This document shows positions 47,496 through 56,711 of a DNA stretch of 64,000 bases, piece after piece; position 1 is the first letter of the stretch, and each line of letters begins with the position of its first letter. Under the pieces are notes generated by a model. It saw only the letters and a program-made list of their open reading frames with translations, was not told the DNA's origin and did not search any database. Made by a program: the position numbers and the translations under genes. The DNA is from Campylobacter volucris (GTDB lineage: Bacteria > Campylobacterota > Campylobacteria > Campylobacterales > Campylobacteraceae): the NCBI RefSeq assembly GCF_008245045.1, contig NZ_CP043428.1, forward strand, positions 1,116,001 through 1,180,000, read 5' to 3'.

Positions 47496-48059
47496 ATGCA
47501 AGAAATGATTGATAATCTTAGCACTTATGGATATTTGATTTTATTTTTTTATTCTTTTGGTGGTGGTATGGTTGCTATACTTGCAGCTGGAGTGCTTTGT
47601 GCTAGTTCAACAAAACTAGATTTGCATTGGTGTATTTTTTTAGCATTTTTAGCAAACACACTAGGTTCTACTTTGCTTTTTATACTTGGCAAGTATTACA
47701 AAAAAGACATCATGCCTTATTTTAAAAACCACAGAAGAAAAATCGCTCTTGCAATGATTAAAATCAAAAAATATGGTGATTTACTCTTAATCATTCAAAA
47801 ATTTATATATGGAGTAAAAACCATAGTACCTATAGCAGCAGGTCTTTGTAAATTTAGCTTTTTGAGATTTGTAATTATTAATACCCTAGCAAGCTTGATT
47901 TGGGCAGTTGTTTTAGGATATGCAGGATTTATTTTTGGAAATACTTTAAAAGAAATGTTTGAAGCTCTTTCAAACTATCCTTATATAGCACCTGTTTTTA
48001 TAATCACACTAGCTTTAGTTATATGGCTATATTTATCGCGTTTTTCTAAGAAAAAATGA
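47496..48059 (+). CDS. DedA-family membrane protein
   Basis: The 187-residue protein has four or five hydrophobic segments and the DedA pattern GxxxxxILGxYxGK-like (LFILGKYY), then the downstream KFIYGVKTIVPIAAG. DedA proteins act in envelope lipid homeostasis, some as undecaprenyl-phosphate or phospholipid carriers. Which role this one has is not visible. It overlaps comEC by four bases (TGA/ATGA). Confidence 0.82.
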   Translation: MQEMIDNLSTYGYLILFFYSFGGGMVAILAAGVLCASSTKLDLHWCIFLAFLANTLGSTLLFILGKYYKKDIMPYFKNHRRKIALAMIKIKKYGDLLLIIQKFIYGVKTIVPIAAGLCKFSFLRFVIINTLASLIWAVVLGYAGFIFGNTLKEMFEALSNYPYIAPVFIITLALVIWLYLSRFSKKK

Positions 48060-49312
48060 ATTTAAAATTCTCTTATCATTATAGAGAATTTTTTATTTTA
48101 TTTTTGTGTTTTTTAGCTATATTTTTACTCAATATTTTTTATGAATATAAAAACTATCAAAATTTTAAACTCACAAAACATCTTTATCTTAAAGATAATA
48201 TGATTTTATCAAGTTATACAAAAGAAAATAAATATGGTAAAAAATATCAAGTATTAAAACTTAAAAATTCAAATTTCAACTTTTACACCATAAGCTATAA
48301 AAATTTAACTTTTGATAAGAACAAAACACTATCACTTAGAATCATCACTAAAGATATTAGTTTTAAAAATTATCTTAGTAAAAGTTTTTTTGCACCAAGT
48401 TATGATTTTAATCAAACTAGCTATATTCAAAATCAAAACACAATCATCAATTATTTTCTAAACCAACATACAAATGAAAAAATCAAAGAATTTTATGGGG
48501 CTTTATTTTTTGCAAAAGCTATCTCTAAAGATCTAAGACAAGATGTAAATTTTTATGGCATTGCACATTTAATTGCAATTAGCGGATATCATTTGGGGTT
48601 ATTGTTTAGCTTTTGTTTTGTGGTATTTGCACCATTGTATGCATTTTTTCAAAAAAGATATTTTCCTTATAGAAGTTTAAAGTTAGATCTTAGCGTATTT
48701 GCTTTTGTGCTTTTAATCGCTTATATGTTTCTTATAGATTTTACTCCTTCTTATATAAGGGCTTTGTGTATGGCGTTGTTTGGATTTTATCTTTATAGTA
48801 AAAATGTAAAAATTCTAAGTTTTAAATTTTTAGTTTTAAGTATAGTTTTATGCATTAGTCTTTTTCCAAAATTATTATTTAGTGTAGGATTTTTATTTTC
48901 TGTGCTTGGGGTGTTTTATATTTATTTATATTTACATCATTTTAAAAATAAATTTTCTAATTTAACCCATATTATTTTTTTAAATTTTTGGACATTTTTA
49001 GCTATGATTATACCCGTTTTGTATTTTTTCCCTTTACTAAGCTTGCAACAATTTTTAGCTATACCTCTTAGTATTTTATTTATAATTTTTTATCCTATGG
49101 TACTATTGCTTCATATTTTTAATTATGGAAATTTATTGGATTTTTATTTGTTAGATTTTTTTAATATTAAATTTCACAGCATAAATTTTAAAATATCTTT
49201 TTGGGTTTATATAGGATATTTATTTTTATCACTACTTAGTATTTTTAATAGATATTTAGCTCTTTTTGTAATTTCTCTTGGGTTTGTGCCCTTTGTTTTC
49301 TTGCTCAAATAA
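48056..49312 (+). CDS. comEC: ComEC/Rec2-type competence channel protein
   Basis: ComEC moves single-stranded DNA across the inner membrane in natural transformation. The 418-residue protein has an N-terminal periplasmic domain between the first membrane helices, the competence-domain hallmark HLIAISGYHLGLL (about residues 173-185), and many membrane segments. It lacks the C-terminal beta-lactamase-like domain of B. subtilis ComEC (776 residues), which seems normal for this genus. Its last 57 bases overlap the convergent yihY gene. Confidence 0.9.
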   Translation: MNLKFSYHYREFFILFLCFLAIFLLNIFYEYKNYQNFKLTKHLYLKDNMILSSYTKENKYGKKYQVLKLKNSNFNFYTISYKNLTFDKNKTLSLRIITKDISFKNYLSKSFFAPSYDFNQTSYIQNQNTIINYFLNQHTNEKIKEFYGALFFAKAISKDLRQDVNFYGIAHLIAISGYHLGLLFSFCFVVFAPLYAFFQKRYFPYRSLKLDLSVFAFVLLIAYMFLIDFTPSYIRALCMALFGFYLYSKNVKILSFKFLVLSIVLCISLFPKLLFSVGFLFSVLGVFYIYLYLHHFKNKFSNLTHIIFLNFWTFLAMIIPVLYFFPLLSLQQFLAIPLSILFIIFYPMVLLLHIFNYGNLLDFYLLDFFNIKFHSINFKISFWVYIGYLFLSLLSIFNRYLALFVISLGFVPFVFLLK

Positions 49313-50071
49313 AAGATATGCTTTTAAACCCAAAAGATAAATAATCCATGAAATATAAATCCACAAAAAGAAAAATAAAATCACAGAAAAAGAACCATAT
49401 ACATTTAAATATGTTTTATTATATACAGCATAATACACAAAAATAGTTTTAGAAATATACCATATAACAGATGCTCCAAACGAAGTTATAAGAAGTAATT
49501 TTAAATTACCTTTTTTACTTAAAGAGCTAGAATATGAAATAAAAAATAAAATCCAAATAATCACATAAGGTAAAATTTCAAAAAAATTTATTCCTATGTT
49601 AAATTCATCCAAGGTTTTTTGTATAAGTCCTGAAATATAAAAACTCAAACCCAACCCTAAAGGTGTTAAAGTCACCAAAGTCCAATAAGAACTAATGCTA
49701 TACCAAAGACTTTTGCTTTCTTCTTGTAAAAGTTTATTGATTACATAATCATATCCTGAAAAAAAAGCTAAAGAAGTAATAGCCATAGCTAAAAGCCCTA
49801 TTAAGCCTATATTTACACTATTTTTTAAAAAAGTATTGATATAACCTATGATTAGATCTTGCTGAGTTGGGATTAAAAAAGTAAAAATTAAATTTTTTAT
49901 CTTTTCTTGATACATCTCAAAACTTGGAATTTGAGTAAAAACCCAAAAACACAAAAAAAGCAAAGGAATTAAAGATAATATAGTATAAAAACTTAAAGCT
50001 GCAGCATAATTTAAAATTTCTTTATCTCTTAATCCTAAAAGAATTTTTACTATATTTTTAAAAACCATCAA
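49256..50071 (-). CDS. YihY/UPF0761 family membrane protein
   Basis: The 271-residue protein has six hydrophobic segments and the family features ALSFYTILSLIPLL near residue 25, GYDYVINKL, and FLWIYISWIIYLLGLKAY at the C-terminus. The family was once called ribonuclease BN in error; its function is not known. It overlaps glcD by four bases and the convergent comEC by 57, so its last codons are read antisense to comEC. Confidence 0.85.
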   Translation of the reverse strand: MMVFKNIVKILLGLRDKEILNYAAALSFYTILSLIPLLFLCFWVFTQIPSFEMYQEKIKNLIFTFLIPTQQDLIIGYINTFLKNSVNIGLIGLLAMAITSLAFFSGYDYVINKLLQEESKSLWYSISSYWTLVTLTPLGLGLSFYISGLIQKTLDEFNIGINFFEILPYVIIWILFFISYSSSLSKKGNLKLLLITSFGASVIWYISKTIFVYYAVYNKTYLNVYGSFSVILFFFLWIYISWIIYLLGLKAYLLFEQENKGHKPKRNYKKS

Positions 50072-51450
50072 AGTCCCATTTTAAATGGATTTAAAATGTT
50101 ATTAGGATCAAATGCTTTTTTGATATTTCTCATTAACTCCATTTCAGCTTCACTAAAAGCAAGCTTCATAAAAGGAGCTTTAGAAAGTCCTATTCCATGT
50201 TCACCGCTTAAAGTCCCGCCTAAAGATATAGTTAGTTTAAATACCTCTTCTACTGCTTCATATCCTTTTTTAACCAACTCAGGGTTGTTTTTATCACTTA
50301 CCATGACATTAGTATGTACATTTCCATCACCTGCGTGGCCAAAACAAGGAATTTTAAAACCATATTTTTTAGAAATTTGCTCTATACCTTTTAAAAGTTC
50401 AGGCAGCTTTGATCTTGGCACAGTAATATCTTCGTTTAGTTTTAAATTTCCATACATTGTAATACTTTGAGAACAATTTCTTCTTGCAAACCAAATATCT
50501 GCTGATTCTTGTTCATCTTTAGCTACTCTAAATTCTCTTGCTTTAGATTCTAAAAAATTTTGTTCTAAAATTTGTAAATCTGCTTTTATAGCTTCTTCTA
50601 CATTACCATCAACATCAGCTATTAAAATAGCACCTGCATCAGTTGGTAGTCCTTTGTTGAATTTATGTTCTAAAGCTTGTATGCTCAATTGATCTAAAAA
50701 TTCCATAGAAACAGGAGTAACACCTTTTGATAAGGTCTTATAAACTGCATTCATAGCATCATCAATATTATCAAAAATTCCCATTGCAGTTTTTTTAAAT
50801 TTAGGCAAGGCTACAAGCTTAAGAGTGATTTGAGTAAGCACAGCCAAAGAGCCTTCACTTGCTATTAAAATTCCAGCTAGATTGTAACCTGCCACATCTT
50901 TGATGGTTTTTTTCCCAGCTTTTATGACTTCACCATTTGGTAAAACCGCTCTTAAAGCCATGACATAATCTTTTGTGATGCCATATTTTGCTGCTCTCAT
51001 ACCACCTGCATTTTCGCTGACATTACCTCCTATTGAAGAATACTCCATACTAGCAGGATCAGGAGGATAAAACAAACCAAATTCACTTAAAGCTTTTTGC
51101 AAATTTACATTAATCACTCCAGGTTCTACCACAGCTACTAAATTTTCAAGATCAATTTCTAAAATTTTATTCATATGCTTTTCAAAGCTTAAAACCAAGC
51201 CACCATTAACCGCTAAAGCCCCGCCTGTATAACCTGAACCTGAACCTCTTGGGATAATAATGATTTTTTCTTCATTGCAATATTTTAAAATTTGGCTAAC
51301 ATCTTCTTCATTTCTTGGAAATAAAACCCCATCGGGCAAATAATGCTTTTTAGTCGCATCATAGCTATATGCTCTTTTATGAACTTCATCAAAAAAAGCA
51401 TTATCATTTCCTAGTAAATTTTGAAAAAAAATTTTATGTTTTTCTTGCAT
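50068..51450 (-). CDS. glcD: FAD-linked oxidase, GlcD-type (glycolate/D-lactate dehydrogenase)
   Basis: The 460-residue protein has the PCMH FAD-binding domain (IIPRGSGSGYTGGALAVNGG, then PPDPASMEYSSIGGNVSENAGG) and the FAD-oxidase C domain ending in PCFGHAGDGNVHTN...GEHGIGLSKAPFM. This is the D-2-hydroxyacid dehydrogenase family, feeding electrons to the respiratory chain. Glycolate versus D-lactate cannot be told from sequence. No glcE or glcF gene is adjacent. It corresponds to Cj1213c. Confidence 0.9.
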   Translation of the reverse strand: MQEKHKIFFQNLLGNDNAFFDEVHKRAYSYDATKKHYLPDGVLFPRNEEDVSQILKYCNEEKIIIIPRGSGSGYTGGALAVNGGLVLSFEKHMNKILEIDLENLVAVVEPGVINVNLQKALSEFGLFYPPDPASMEYSSIGGNVSENAGGMRAAKYGITKDYVMALRAVLPNGEVIKAGKKTIKDVAGYNLAGILIASEGSLAVLTQITLKLVALPKFKKTAMGIFDNIDDAMNAVYKTLSKGVTPVSMEFLDQLSIQALEHKFNKGLPTDAGAILIADVDGNVEEAIKADLQILEQNFLESKAREFRVAKDEQESADIWFARRNCSQSITMYGNLKLNEDITVPRSKLPELLKGIEQISKKYGFKIPCFGHAGDGNVHTNVMVSDKNNPELVKKGYEAVEEVFKLTISLGGTLSGEHGIGLSKAPFMKLAFSEAEMELMRNIKKAFDPNNILNPFKMGL

Positions 51451-51453
51451 TGA

Positions 51454-52170
51454 TTATTCTCTAGTTAAATTAATCAATTTTTCATAATAAATATAATAAT
51501 TTCCTATACTTTCATCATTTAAACTAAAAATATCACTTTTATAACCTGTAATTCTTGAGTAAAATGGGATTTGCAAACTTTGAGCTTGAGGAATTTCAAT
51601 TTCTTGTAATTTTTCAAAATCTTGGCAATCAACCAATTCAGCTTTTTTTTCTAAAGCTACTACCAAAAGTCCTACAGCATTTTTTGAACAAAATGATCTA
51701 AAATCTGATCTTCTTGGAGTTTGGCGATATTCTTGTATCATATGAGCACCAAATAAATCAGGGTGTAAAAAATACAAATCACTAAATTTTTGTGCTATAT
51801 AGTCATAAACTTTTTTATCAGGAGCGATGATTAAAGCTCTATCATATAAATAATTTAAAACAACTTTATCCCCAACTTCAGGCAAAACATTTGGCAAAGG
51901 CATAGCATCTTGAGTAAGCATATCAAAAACTTTAAATTGTAATTTCACAAAACCATTTTCACGGCCTATTACACTAGCTCTTGCTACAATTGTTTTTTGA
52001 TTTTCAATATTATGTACAACTATACCACTTGAGTGCATCAAAATTTTAGGATCATCTTTTACATAACCATAAATATCTTCTACTTTTTCTAATTTTGTTT
52101 GTATTAAATCAAAACTTTTTGCATATGAAAATACTATAAAACAAAAACACATTAGAACAATTTTTATCAA
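51454..52170 (-). CDS. secreted protein similar to the plasminogen-binding protein PgbA N-terminal domain
   Basis: The 238-residue protein has a cleavable signal peptide (cleavage likely after SYA, residue 17) and a periplasmic or surface domain rich in beta strands. The pattern SSGIVVHNIENQKTIVARASVI...VLPEVGDKVVLNYLYDRALIIAPD resembles the PgbA/PgbB N-terminal domain of Helicobacter, which is widespread in this class without evidence that it binds plasminogen. Two cysteines (SFCSKN and VDCQDF) may form a disulfide. Position matches Cj1214c. TATAAT precedes it on the minus strand. Confidence 0.6.
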   Translation of the reverse strand: MIKIVLMCFCFIVFSYAKSFDLIQTKLEKVEDIYGYVKDDPKILMHSSGIVVHNIENQKTIVARASVIGRENGFVKLQFKVFDMLTQDAMPLPNVLPEVGDKVVLNYLYDRALIIAPDKKVYDYIAQKFSDLYFLHPDLFGAHMIQEYRQTPRRSDFRSFCSKNAVGLLVVALEKKAELVDCQDFEKLQEIEIPQAQSLQIPFYSRITGYKSDIFSLNDESIGNYYIYYEKLINLTRE

Positions 52171-52202
52171 TTTTATTCTCCTTTTTTTGGATTAAAAAAT
52201 AA

Positions 52203-52208
52203 ATTATA
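52203..52208 (-). promoter_or_regulatory. candidate -10 element for the PgbA-like gene
   Basis: TATAAT on the minus strand lies 33 bases before the start of the PgbA-like gene and about ten bases from the palindrome at 52219. Confidence 0.4.
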
Positions 52209-52218
52209 TTGTTTTTTC

Positions 52219-52234
52219 CTTACAAAATTGTAAG
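52219..52234. promoter_or_regulatory. palindrome in the divergent PgbA-like/M23 promoter region
   Basis: CTTACAA, AA, TTGTAAG is a perfect 7-base dyad in the 115-base gap between divergent genes, just upstream of the minus-strand -10. Shape and position suit an operator. I cannot match it to a known regulator with confidence. Confidence 0.4.
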
Positions 52235-52285
52235 AAAAATTAAGTAAAATACAAATTTATTTTATTTTGAAGGCTTGAATTTTTA

Positions 52286-53446
52286 ATGATGAAAAAAATT
52301 TTTATATCTTTAATTTTATCTATAAAATTATTTGCAATTTCAAGTGTAGAAGAGCTTTCTTGGGAAAATGGTAAAACTTTGCTTGATTTTTTACAAGATC
52401 ATTCTATACCACTAAGTTTATACTATAATCTAGATGCTGAAGACAAAGAATTAAGTGCAGAAATTTCAAGTGGAGTAAAATATCAAATGCTAAAAGATGA
52501 TCAAGGCGAGCTTGAGCAAGTTTTAATCCCAATTAGCGATGATTTACAAATTCATATTTATAAAAATATAGAAAATAAATTTGTATTAAGTTTTACTCCA
52601 ATTTCTTATACAAAAGAAACAAGAACCTTACGAGTGGCCATAAACAACTCAGCCTATCAAGATGTATATGATGAAAGCGGTAGCGTAACTTTAGCTAGAG
52701 CTATGGTGCGAGCTTTTAAAAATAGTGTGAATTTTAAAAATGTAAAAAAAGGCGATAGTGTAGTTTTAATCTATGAGCAAAAAAGAAGACTAGGAAGGCT
52801 TTTTGGAGATATTAATATCAATGCAGCCTTGGCAAATATAAGAGGAAAAGATTATTTAGTTTTTTTATATAAAGATTCTTATTATAATGCTCAAGGAAAA
52901 GAATTAGAAAATTTCTTTTTAATAAAACCTGTTCAATACACAAGAATTTCAGATCGTTTTACTAAAGCAAGATACCATCCTATATTAAAAAGATACCGAG
53001 CGCATTTAGGTATAGACTATGCTGCTCCAACTGGAACTCCTGTTAAAAGTGCTGGTGAAGGAGTGATTAGTTTTGTTGGTAATAAAGGTGGTTATGGAAA
53101 AGTAGTACAAGTAAAACATATATCAGGCTATATGACTTTATATGCTCATCTACATCGTTTTGCTAAAATAAAACGCGGTCAAAAAGTAAAACAAGGTCAA
53201 GTCATAGCCTATGTAGGATCAACTGGTATGAGCACTGGACCACATTTACATTTTGGCCTATATCTTAATAACAAAGCTATAAATCCTGAAACCATAGTAA
53301 AAATTCCAAAATCAAGCTTAAGTGGTAAAGATAAAGAGGAATTTTTAAAAATCTCTAAAGAATATCAAAATAAACTTTATAGTGTAACAGAAGATTTTAA
53401 AAATCCACCAAAAGAACAAAATATAGAAAATTCAATGGAGCTTTGA
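52286..53446 (+). CDS. M23 peptidoglycan endopeptidase (Csd3/Pgp3-like)
   Basis: The 386-residue protein has a signal peptide (about 1-18), a Csd3-type N-terminal inhibitory/second domain, and a C-terminal LytM/M23 domain with HLGIDYAAPTGTPV (zinc ligands His and Asp) near residue 239 and HLHFGLY near 329. This family trims peptidoglycan crosslinks and tails and sets helical cell shape in Helicobacter and Campylobacter. The start has two ATG codons in a row. mgtE begins one base after its stop. Position matches Cj1215. Confidence 0.9.
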   Translation: MMKKIFISLILSIKLFAISSVEELSWENGKTLLDFLQDHSIPLSLYYNLDAEDKELSAEISSGVKYQMLKDDQGELEQVLIPISDDLQIHIYKNIENKFVLSFTPISYTKETRTLRVAINNSAYQDVYDESGSVTLARAMVRAFKNSVNFKNVKKGDSVVLIYEQKRRLGRLFGDININAALANIRGKDYLVFLYKDSYYNAQGKELENFFLIKPVQYTRISDRFTKARYHPILKRYRAHLGIDYAAPTGTPVKSAGEGVISFVGNKGGYGKVVQVKHISGYMTLYAHLHRFAKIKRGQKVKQGQVIAYVGSTGMSTGPHLHFGLYLNNKAINPETIVKIPKSSLSGKDKEEFLKISKEYQNKLYSVTEDFKNPPKEQNIENSMEL

Positions 53447-53447
53447 T

Positions 53448-54791
53448 ATGTCTAGTGATTTTTTAAAAGCACAAGAACTTTTAAAAAATATTTCTAACAA
53501 TCAAAGTACATATGAAATCAATGAAGCTTTAAAAACCATCAAAAGACACGATGAAAATCTTTTTTTACAAACCCTAAATTCACTTGATACTTTTACTTTG
53601 GCAAATATTGCCACTATAACACCTGAGTATATACTTGAAGATATTTTAGAACATTTAAGCATCGCAAAAATAGCTAAAGCAGTTGAAGAACTCGAAAGCG
53701 ATGATGCGACTGATTTAATCAAGCGTTTTGAAGAAATAAATCCTCAAAAAACTCTCACAATTTTAAATCGTCTAAGCTCAGAAGATAAAGAAGAAATTTT
53801 ACGCTTAAAAAATTACGATGAAAATACAGCTGGTGCTTATATGCAAACTGAAATTTTCACAGCTTCTTTAGATGAGAGTATAGAAAAAGCAATAAAACGC
53901 TATAGAATTTTAAAAAAAAGTGAAAAAATAGATCAAATTTTTCAAATTTATATCACCGATAAAGATGGAAAGCTTTGCAATTCTATCAATTTAAGTGATC
54001 TTTTGCTTTGGGACTTTAAATTAAGCTTTGCTGATATTATCAAAAACAATACCAATAAATACAAAAGCTATAGTGTAAAAGATTATGATGATATACAAAT
54101 GGCTATTGATATGGTAGAAGATTATGATTTGAGTGTGTTAGCTGTGGTAAATGAAGAAGGTGTGCTTTTAGGAAGGATTACTTATGATGATATTCATGAT
54201 TTAATTCAAGATAATGCAACCGAGCAAATCTACAACCTAGCAGGTGTTGATAAAGAAGTAGAAGAAGAAAGTGCTTTAAAAGCAGCCAAAGCAAGAGCTT
54301 TTTGGCTTATGATTAATCTCACTACTTCTTTAATTTCAGCCAATATCATCAGTCTTTTTTCAGGGGAAATAGAAAAACTAGTAGCCTTGGCTGTGTTGAT
54401 GCCTATTGTAGCTTCTATGGGAGGAAACACAGGCTCTCAAGCTTTAGCTGTTACGGTTAGAAAATTATCATTAAATGAAGTTGAATTTAAAGATGCCAAA
54501 AAAGTTATATTAAGAGAAAGTGGTATATCTTTACTCAATGGCTTTATTTTTGCAATTATTATGAGTATCATAGCTTTTATATGGTTTAAAACTGCTATGC
54601 TAGGACTTGTGATAGCTTTATCTATGCTTATAAATTTGGCTTTAGCAGGTTTTGTAGGCTCTTTTGTGCCACTAACATTAAAAAAATTTAAAATTGATCC
54701 AGCAGTTGGCTCAAGTGTTGTCATTACTGCAATTACCGATGCATTGGGATTTTTTAGTTTTTTACTTTTAGCAAAAATGATGTTATTATAG
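53448..54791 (+). CDS. mgtE: magnesium transporter MgtE
   Basis: MgtE is a gated magnesium channel of the inner membrane. The 447-residue protein has an N-terminal superhelical domain (1-125, including LESDDATDLIKRF), a CBS pair (about 130-250, LRLKNYDENTAGAYM then VLGRITYDDI) and five C-terminal membrane helices with the channel motif PIVASMGGNTGSQ near residue 320. Domain order and length are normal. The first codon follows the M23 stop after one base, so the genes are coupled. Confidence 0.95.
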   Translation: MSSDFLKAQELLKNISNNQSTYEINEALKTIKRHDENLFLQTLNSLDTFTLANIATITPEYILEDILEHLSIAKIAKAVEELESDDATDLIKRFEEINPQKTLTILNRLSSEDKEEILRLKNYDENTAGAYMQTEIFTASLDESIEKAIKRYRILKKSEKIDQIFQIYITDKDGKLCNSINLSDLLLWDFKLSFADIIKNNTNKYKSYSVKDYDDIQMAIDMVEDYDLSVLAVVNEEGVLLGRITYDDIHDLIQDNATEQIYNLAGVDKEVEEESALKAAKARAFWLMINLTTSLISANIISLFSGEIEKLVALAVLMPIVASMGGNTGSQALAVTVRKLSLNEVEFKDAKKVILRESGISLLNGFIFAIIMSIIAFIWFKTAMLGLVIALSMLINLALAGFVGSFVPLTLKKFKIDPAVGSSVVITAITDALGFFSFLLLAKMMLL

Positions 54792-54801
54792 GTAGGTAAA
54801 T

Positions 54802-55404
54802 ATGGCAATTGTAAAATTTAAAAATCAAGAAATTAAGTTATTAGGAAACGAGTTAAATATAGGAGATAACGCCCCAAAACTCACACTAAAAACTAAAAAT
54901 TTAGCTTCTATAGAGATAGCCCCTGCTGGAAAAACTCAAATTTTATTAAGTGTTCCAAGTTTAGATACTCCAGTTTGCTCTAAACAAGCTAAAGAAACAA
55001 ACAAAAAACTTGCTTCAATGAAAAATATAGAAGTGATTTTAATCAGCATGGATCTTCCTTTTGCAATGGATAGATTTTGCGCCACAGAAGGCATTGCTAA
55101 TATAATGTTTGCTAGTGATTTTGCATTTAAAGAATTTGGTTTAAAATATGGCACTTTAATAGGCAGTAGCATCTTTGCTGGGCTTTTAACTCGAGCTATT
55201 TTTGTAGTAAAAAATGGTAAAATTGTTTATAAGCAATTTAGCAAAGATGTTATGGAAAAACTTGACTTTAAAGATTTAGAAATATTTATGTATGAAAATT
55301 ATGGCTATAGCTTACCTCATTCTTCAAAATTAGTCACAACAAATTCTTCTTTAGGAGCTTCTATGAAACAAGATTTTTCTTTTAAAAATAACAAATCCAC
55401 ATGA
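54802..55404 (+). CDS. tpx: thiol peroxidase with extended C-terminus
   Basis: Tpx is an atypical 2-Cys peroxiredoxin in the cytoplasm or periplasm. It has the peroxidatic motif PSLDTPVCS (Cys59) and the resolving Cys93 in RFCATEG. Tpx is usually about 165-175 residues. This one is 200, and its last 29 codons are antisense to the dnaB 3' end and lack the usual ending. It may be a stop-loss extension. AGGTAGGT precedes the ATG, and mgtE ends ten bases upstream. Confidence 0.88.
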   Translation: MAIVKFKNQEIKLLGNELNIGDNAPKLTLKTKNLASIEIAPAGKTQILLSVPSLDTPVCSKQAKETNKKLASMKNIEVILISMDLPFAMDRFCATEGIANIMFASDFAFKEFGLKYGTLIGSSIFAGLLTRAIFVVKNGKIVYKQFSKDVMEKLDFKDLEIFMYENYGYSLPHSSKLVTTNSSLGASMKQDFSFKNNKST

Positions 55405-56702
55405 CCTACTGGACCATTTCTATTTTTACCTATAATTAACTCAGCTTTTTCTTGAACAGGATTTGGCATAAATCTTCTTTCGTAATTTTTTCCTTCCATT
55501 TTTGCTTTATTTTCTCGCTCTTTTTCTTCTTGTTCTCTATATACTTCGTCTCTATATACAAACAAAATAGTATCAGCATCTTGCTCTATAGCACCACTTT
55601 CTCTTAAATCGCTAAGCATAGGACGCTTATTTGCTCTACTTTCTAATGAACGATTAAGCTGAGATAGCGCAATTACTGGCATATTTAATTCTCTTGCTAA
55701 AAGCTTTAAGCCTCTTGAAATTTCACTAACTTGCAAATGTCTATCATTAAACGCAGAATTACTCATCATAAGACCTATGTAATCAACCACACAAAGCTCT
55801 ATACTTTCATCTTGAGCTTTGATTTTTCTTAAAATCGAGCGAATATCAGCTATACTAGCATAACCACTATCATAAATATAAAGATTTTTTTGAGAATACT
55901 CATTGCAAGCATCACCCACCCTACTCCACTCATCATCATTTAAATCTGCAATTAAAATTTTTTGCAATGGAATAGATGTTTTAGCACTTATTAATCTTTG
56001 CATGATTTGGGTTGCAGGCATTTCTAGTGAAAACATCACTACGCCTTTGTTTTGTCTTAAAGTTTTTTCTATAAAATTTAGACAAATTGTAGTCTTACCC
56101 ATACCAGGCCGTGCAGCAATGATGATAAGATCTCCTGCTTTAAAGCCCTTTGTCATTTTATTAAGCTCGCTAAAACCTGTATCAAGTCCTAAAATATCTT
56201 TAGTTTCTGATTCTTTTAATTTTTTAAATTCTTCCATTAATTCAGACATAACCATAGTTACATCCTTAATGCTACTAGAATTTACTCTATTGGTTAGATT
56301 AAAAATTTCCTTACCAATTTCATCGGAAATTTGAGAAATGCTTTTATCTTCATTGACTCTAGTTGGAATGGTATAAGCAAAATTTAAAAGTTGTCTTCTG
56401 ATTGATTTTTCTTTTAATTCATGAGCATATTTACTAACATCAGCTATAGAAGTGGTTGCTAAAATTTCAGCTAAAATTTCCTCATCAACCTTTTTATGTT
56501 TTTTGATAAAGCTAATGCTAATTGGCTCACCAGCATTCACACAAGCTAAAATGGCTTTATAAATATCTTGATGAGCTTTTAGTGAAAAATCATTGATTTC
56601 AATATCTGAAGAAATGCTAAAAAAAGAATCTTCACTATAAATACAAGAACTAAGTATAGCTCTTTCTAAATCCAAATCAAAATGCTCATTATTTTGACTC
56701 AT
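55317..56702 (-). CDS. dnaB: replicative DNA helicase DnaB
   Basis: DnaB is the hexameric fork helicase. The 461-residue protein has an N-terminal helical domain, a linker, and the RecA-like domain with Walker A AARPGMGKTT near residue 200, VVDYIGLM (Walker B), and the ALSQLNRSLE motif. The ATG at 56702 has AGGAG at the right distance; an upstream TTG at 56705 does not. It is convergent with tpx (88-base overlap) and starts nine bases after cysM ends. PriA, which reloads it, is encoded at 9640. Confidence 0.95.
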   Translation of the reverse strand: MSQNNEHFDLDLERAILSSCIYSEDSFFSISSDIEINDFSLKAHQDIYKAILACVNAGEPISISFIKKHKKVDEEILAEILATTSIADVSKYAHELKEKSIRRQLLNFAYTIPTRVNEDKSISQISDEIGKEIFNLTNRVNSSSIKDVTMVMSELMEEFKKLKESETKDILGLDTGFSELNKMTKGFKAGDLIIIAARPGMGKTTICLNFIEKTLRQNKGVVMFSLEMPATQIMQRLISAKTSIPLQKILIADLNDDEWSRVGDACNEYSQKNLYIYDSGYASIADIRSILRKIKAQDESIELCVVDYIGLMMSNSAFNDRHLQVSEISRGLKLLARELNMPVIALSQLNRSLESRANKRPMLSDLRESGAIEQDADTILFVYRDEVYREQEEKERENKAKMEGKNYERRFMPNPVQEKAELIIGKNRNGPVGHVDLLFLKEKSCFIEAPKEEFVVTNFEE

Positions 56703-56711
56703 CAATCACTC

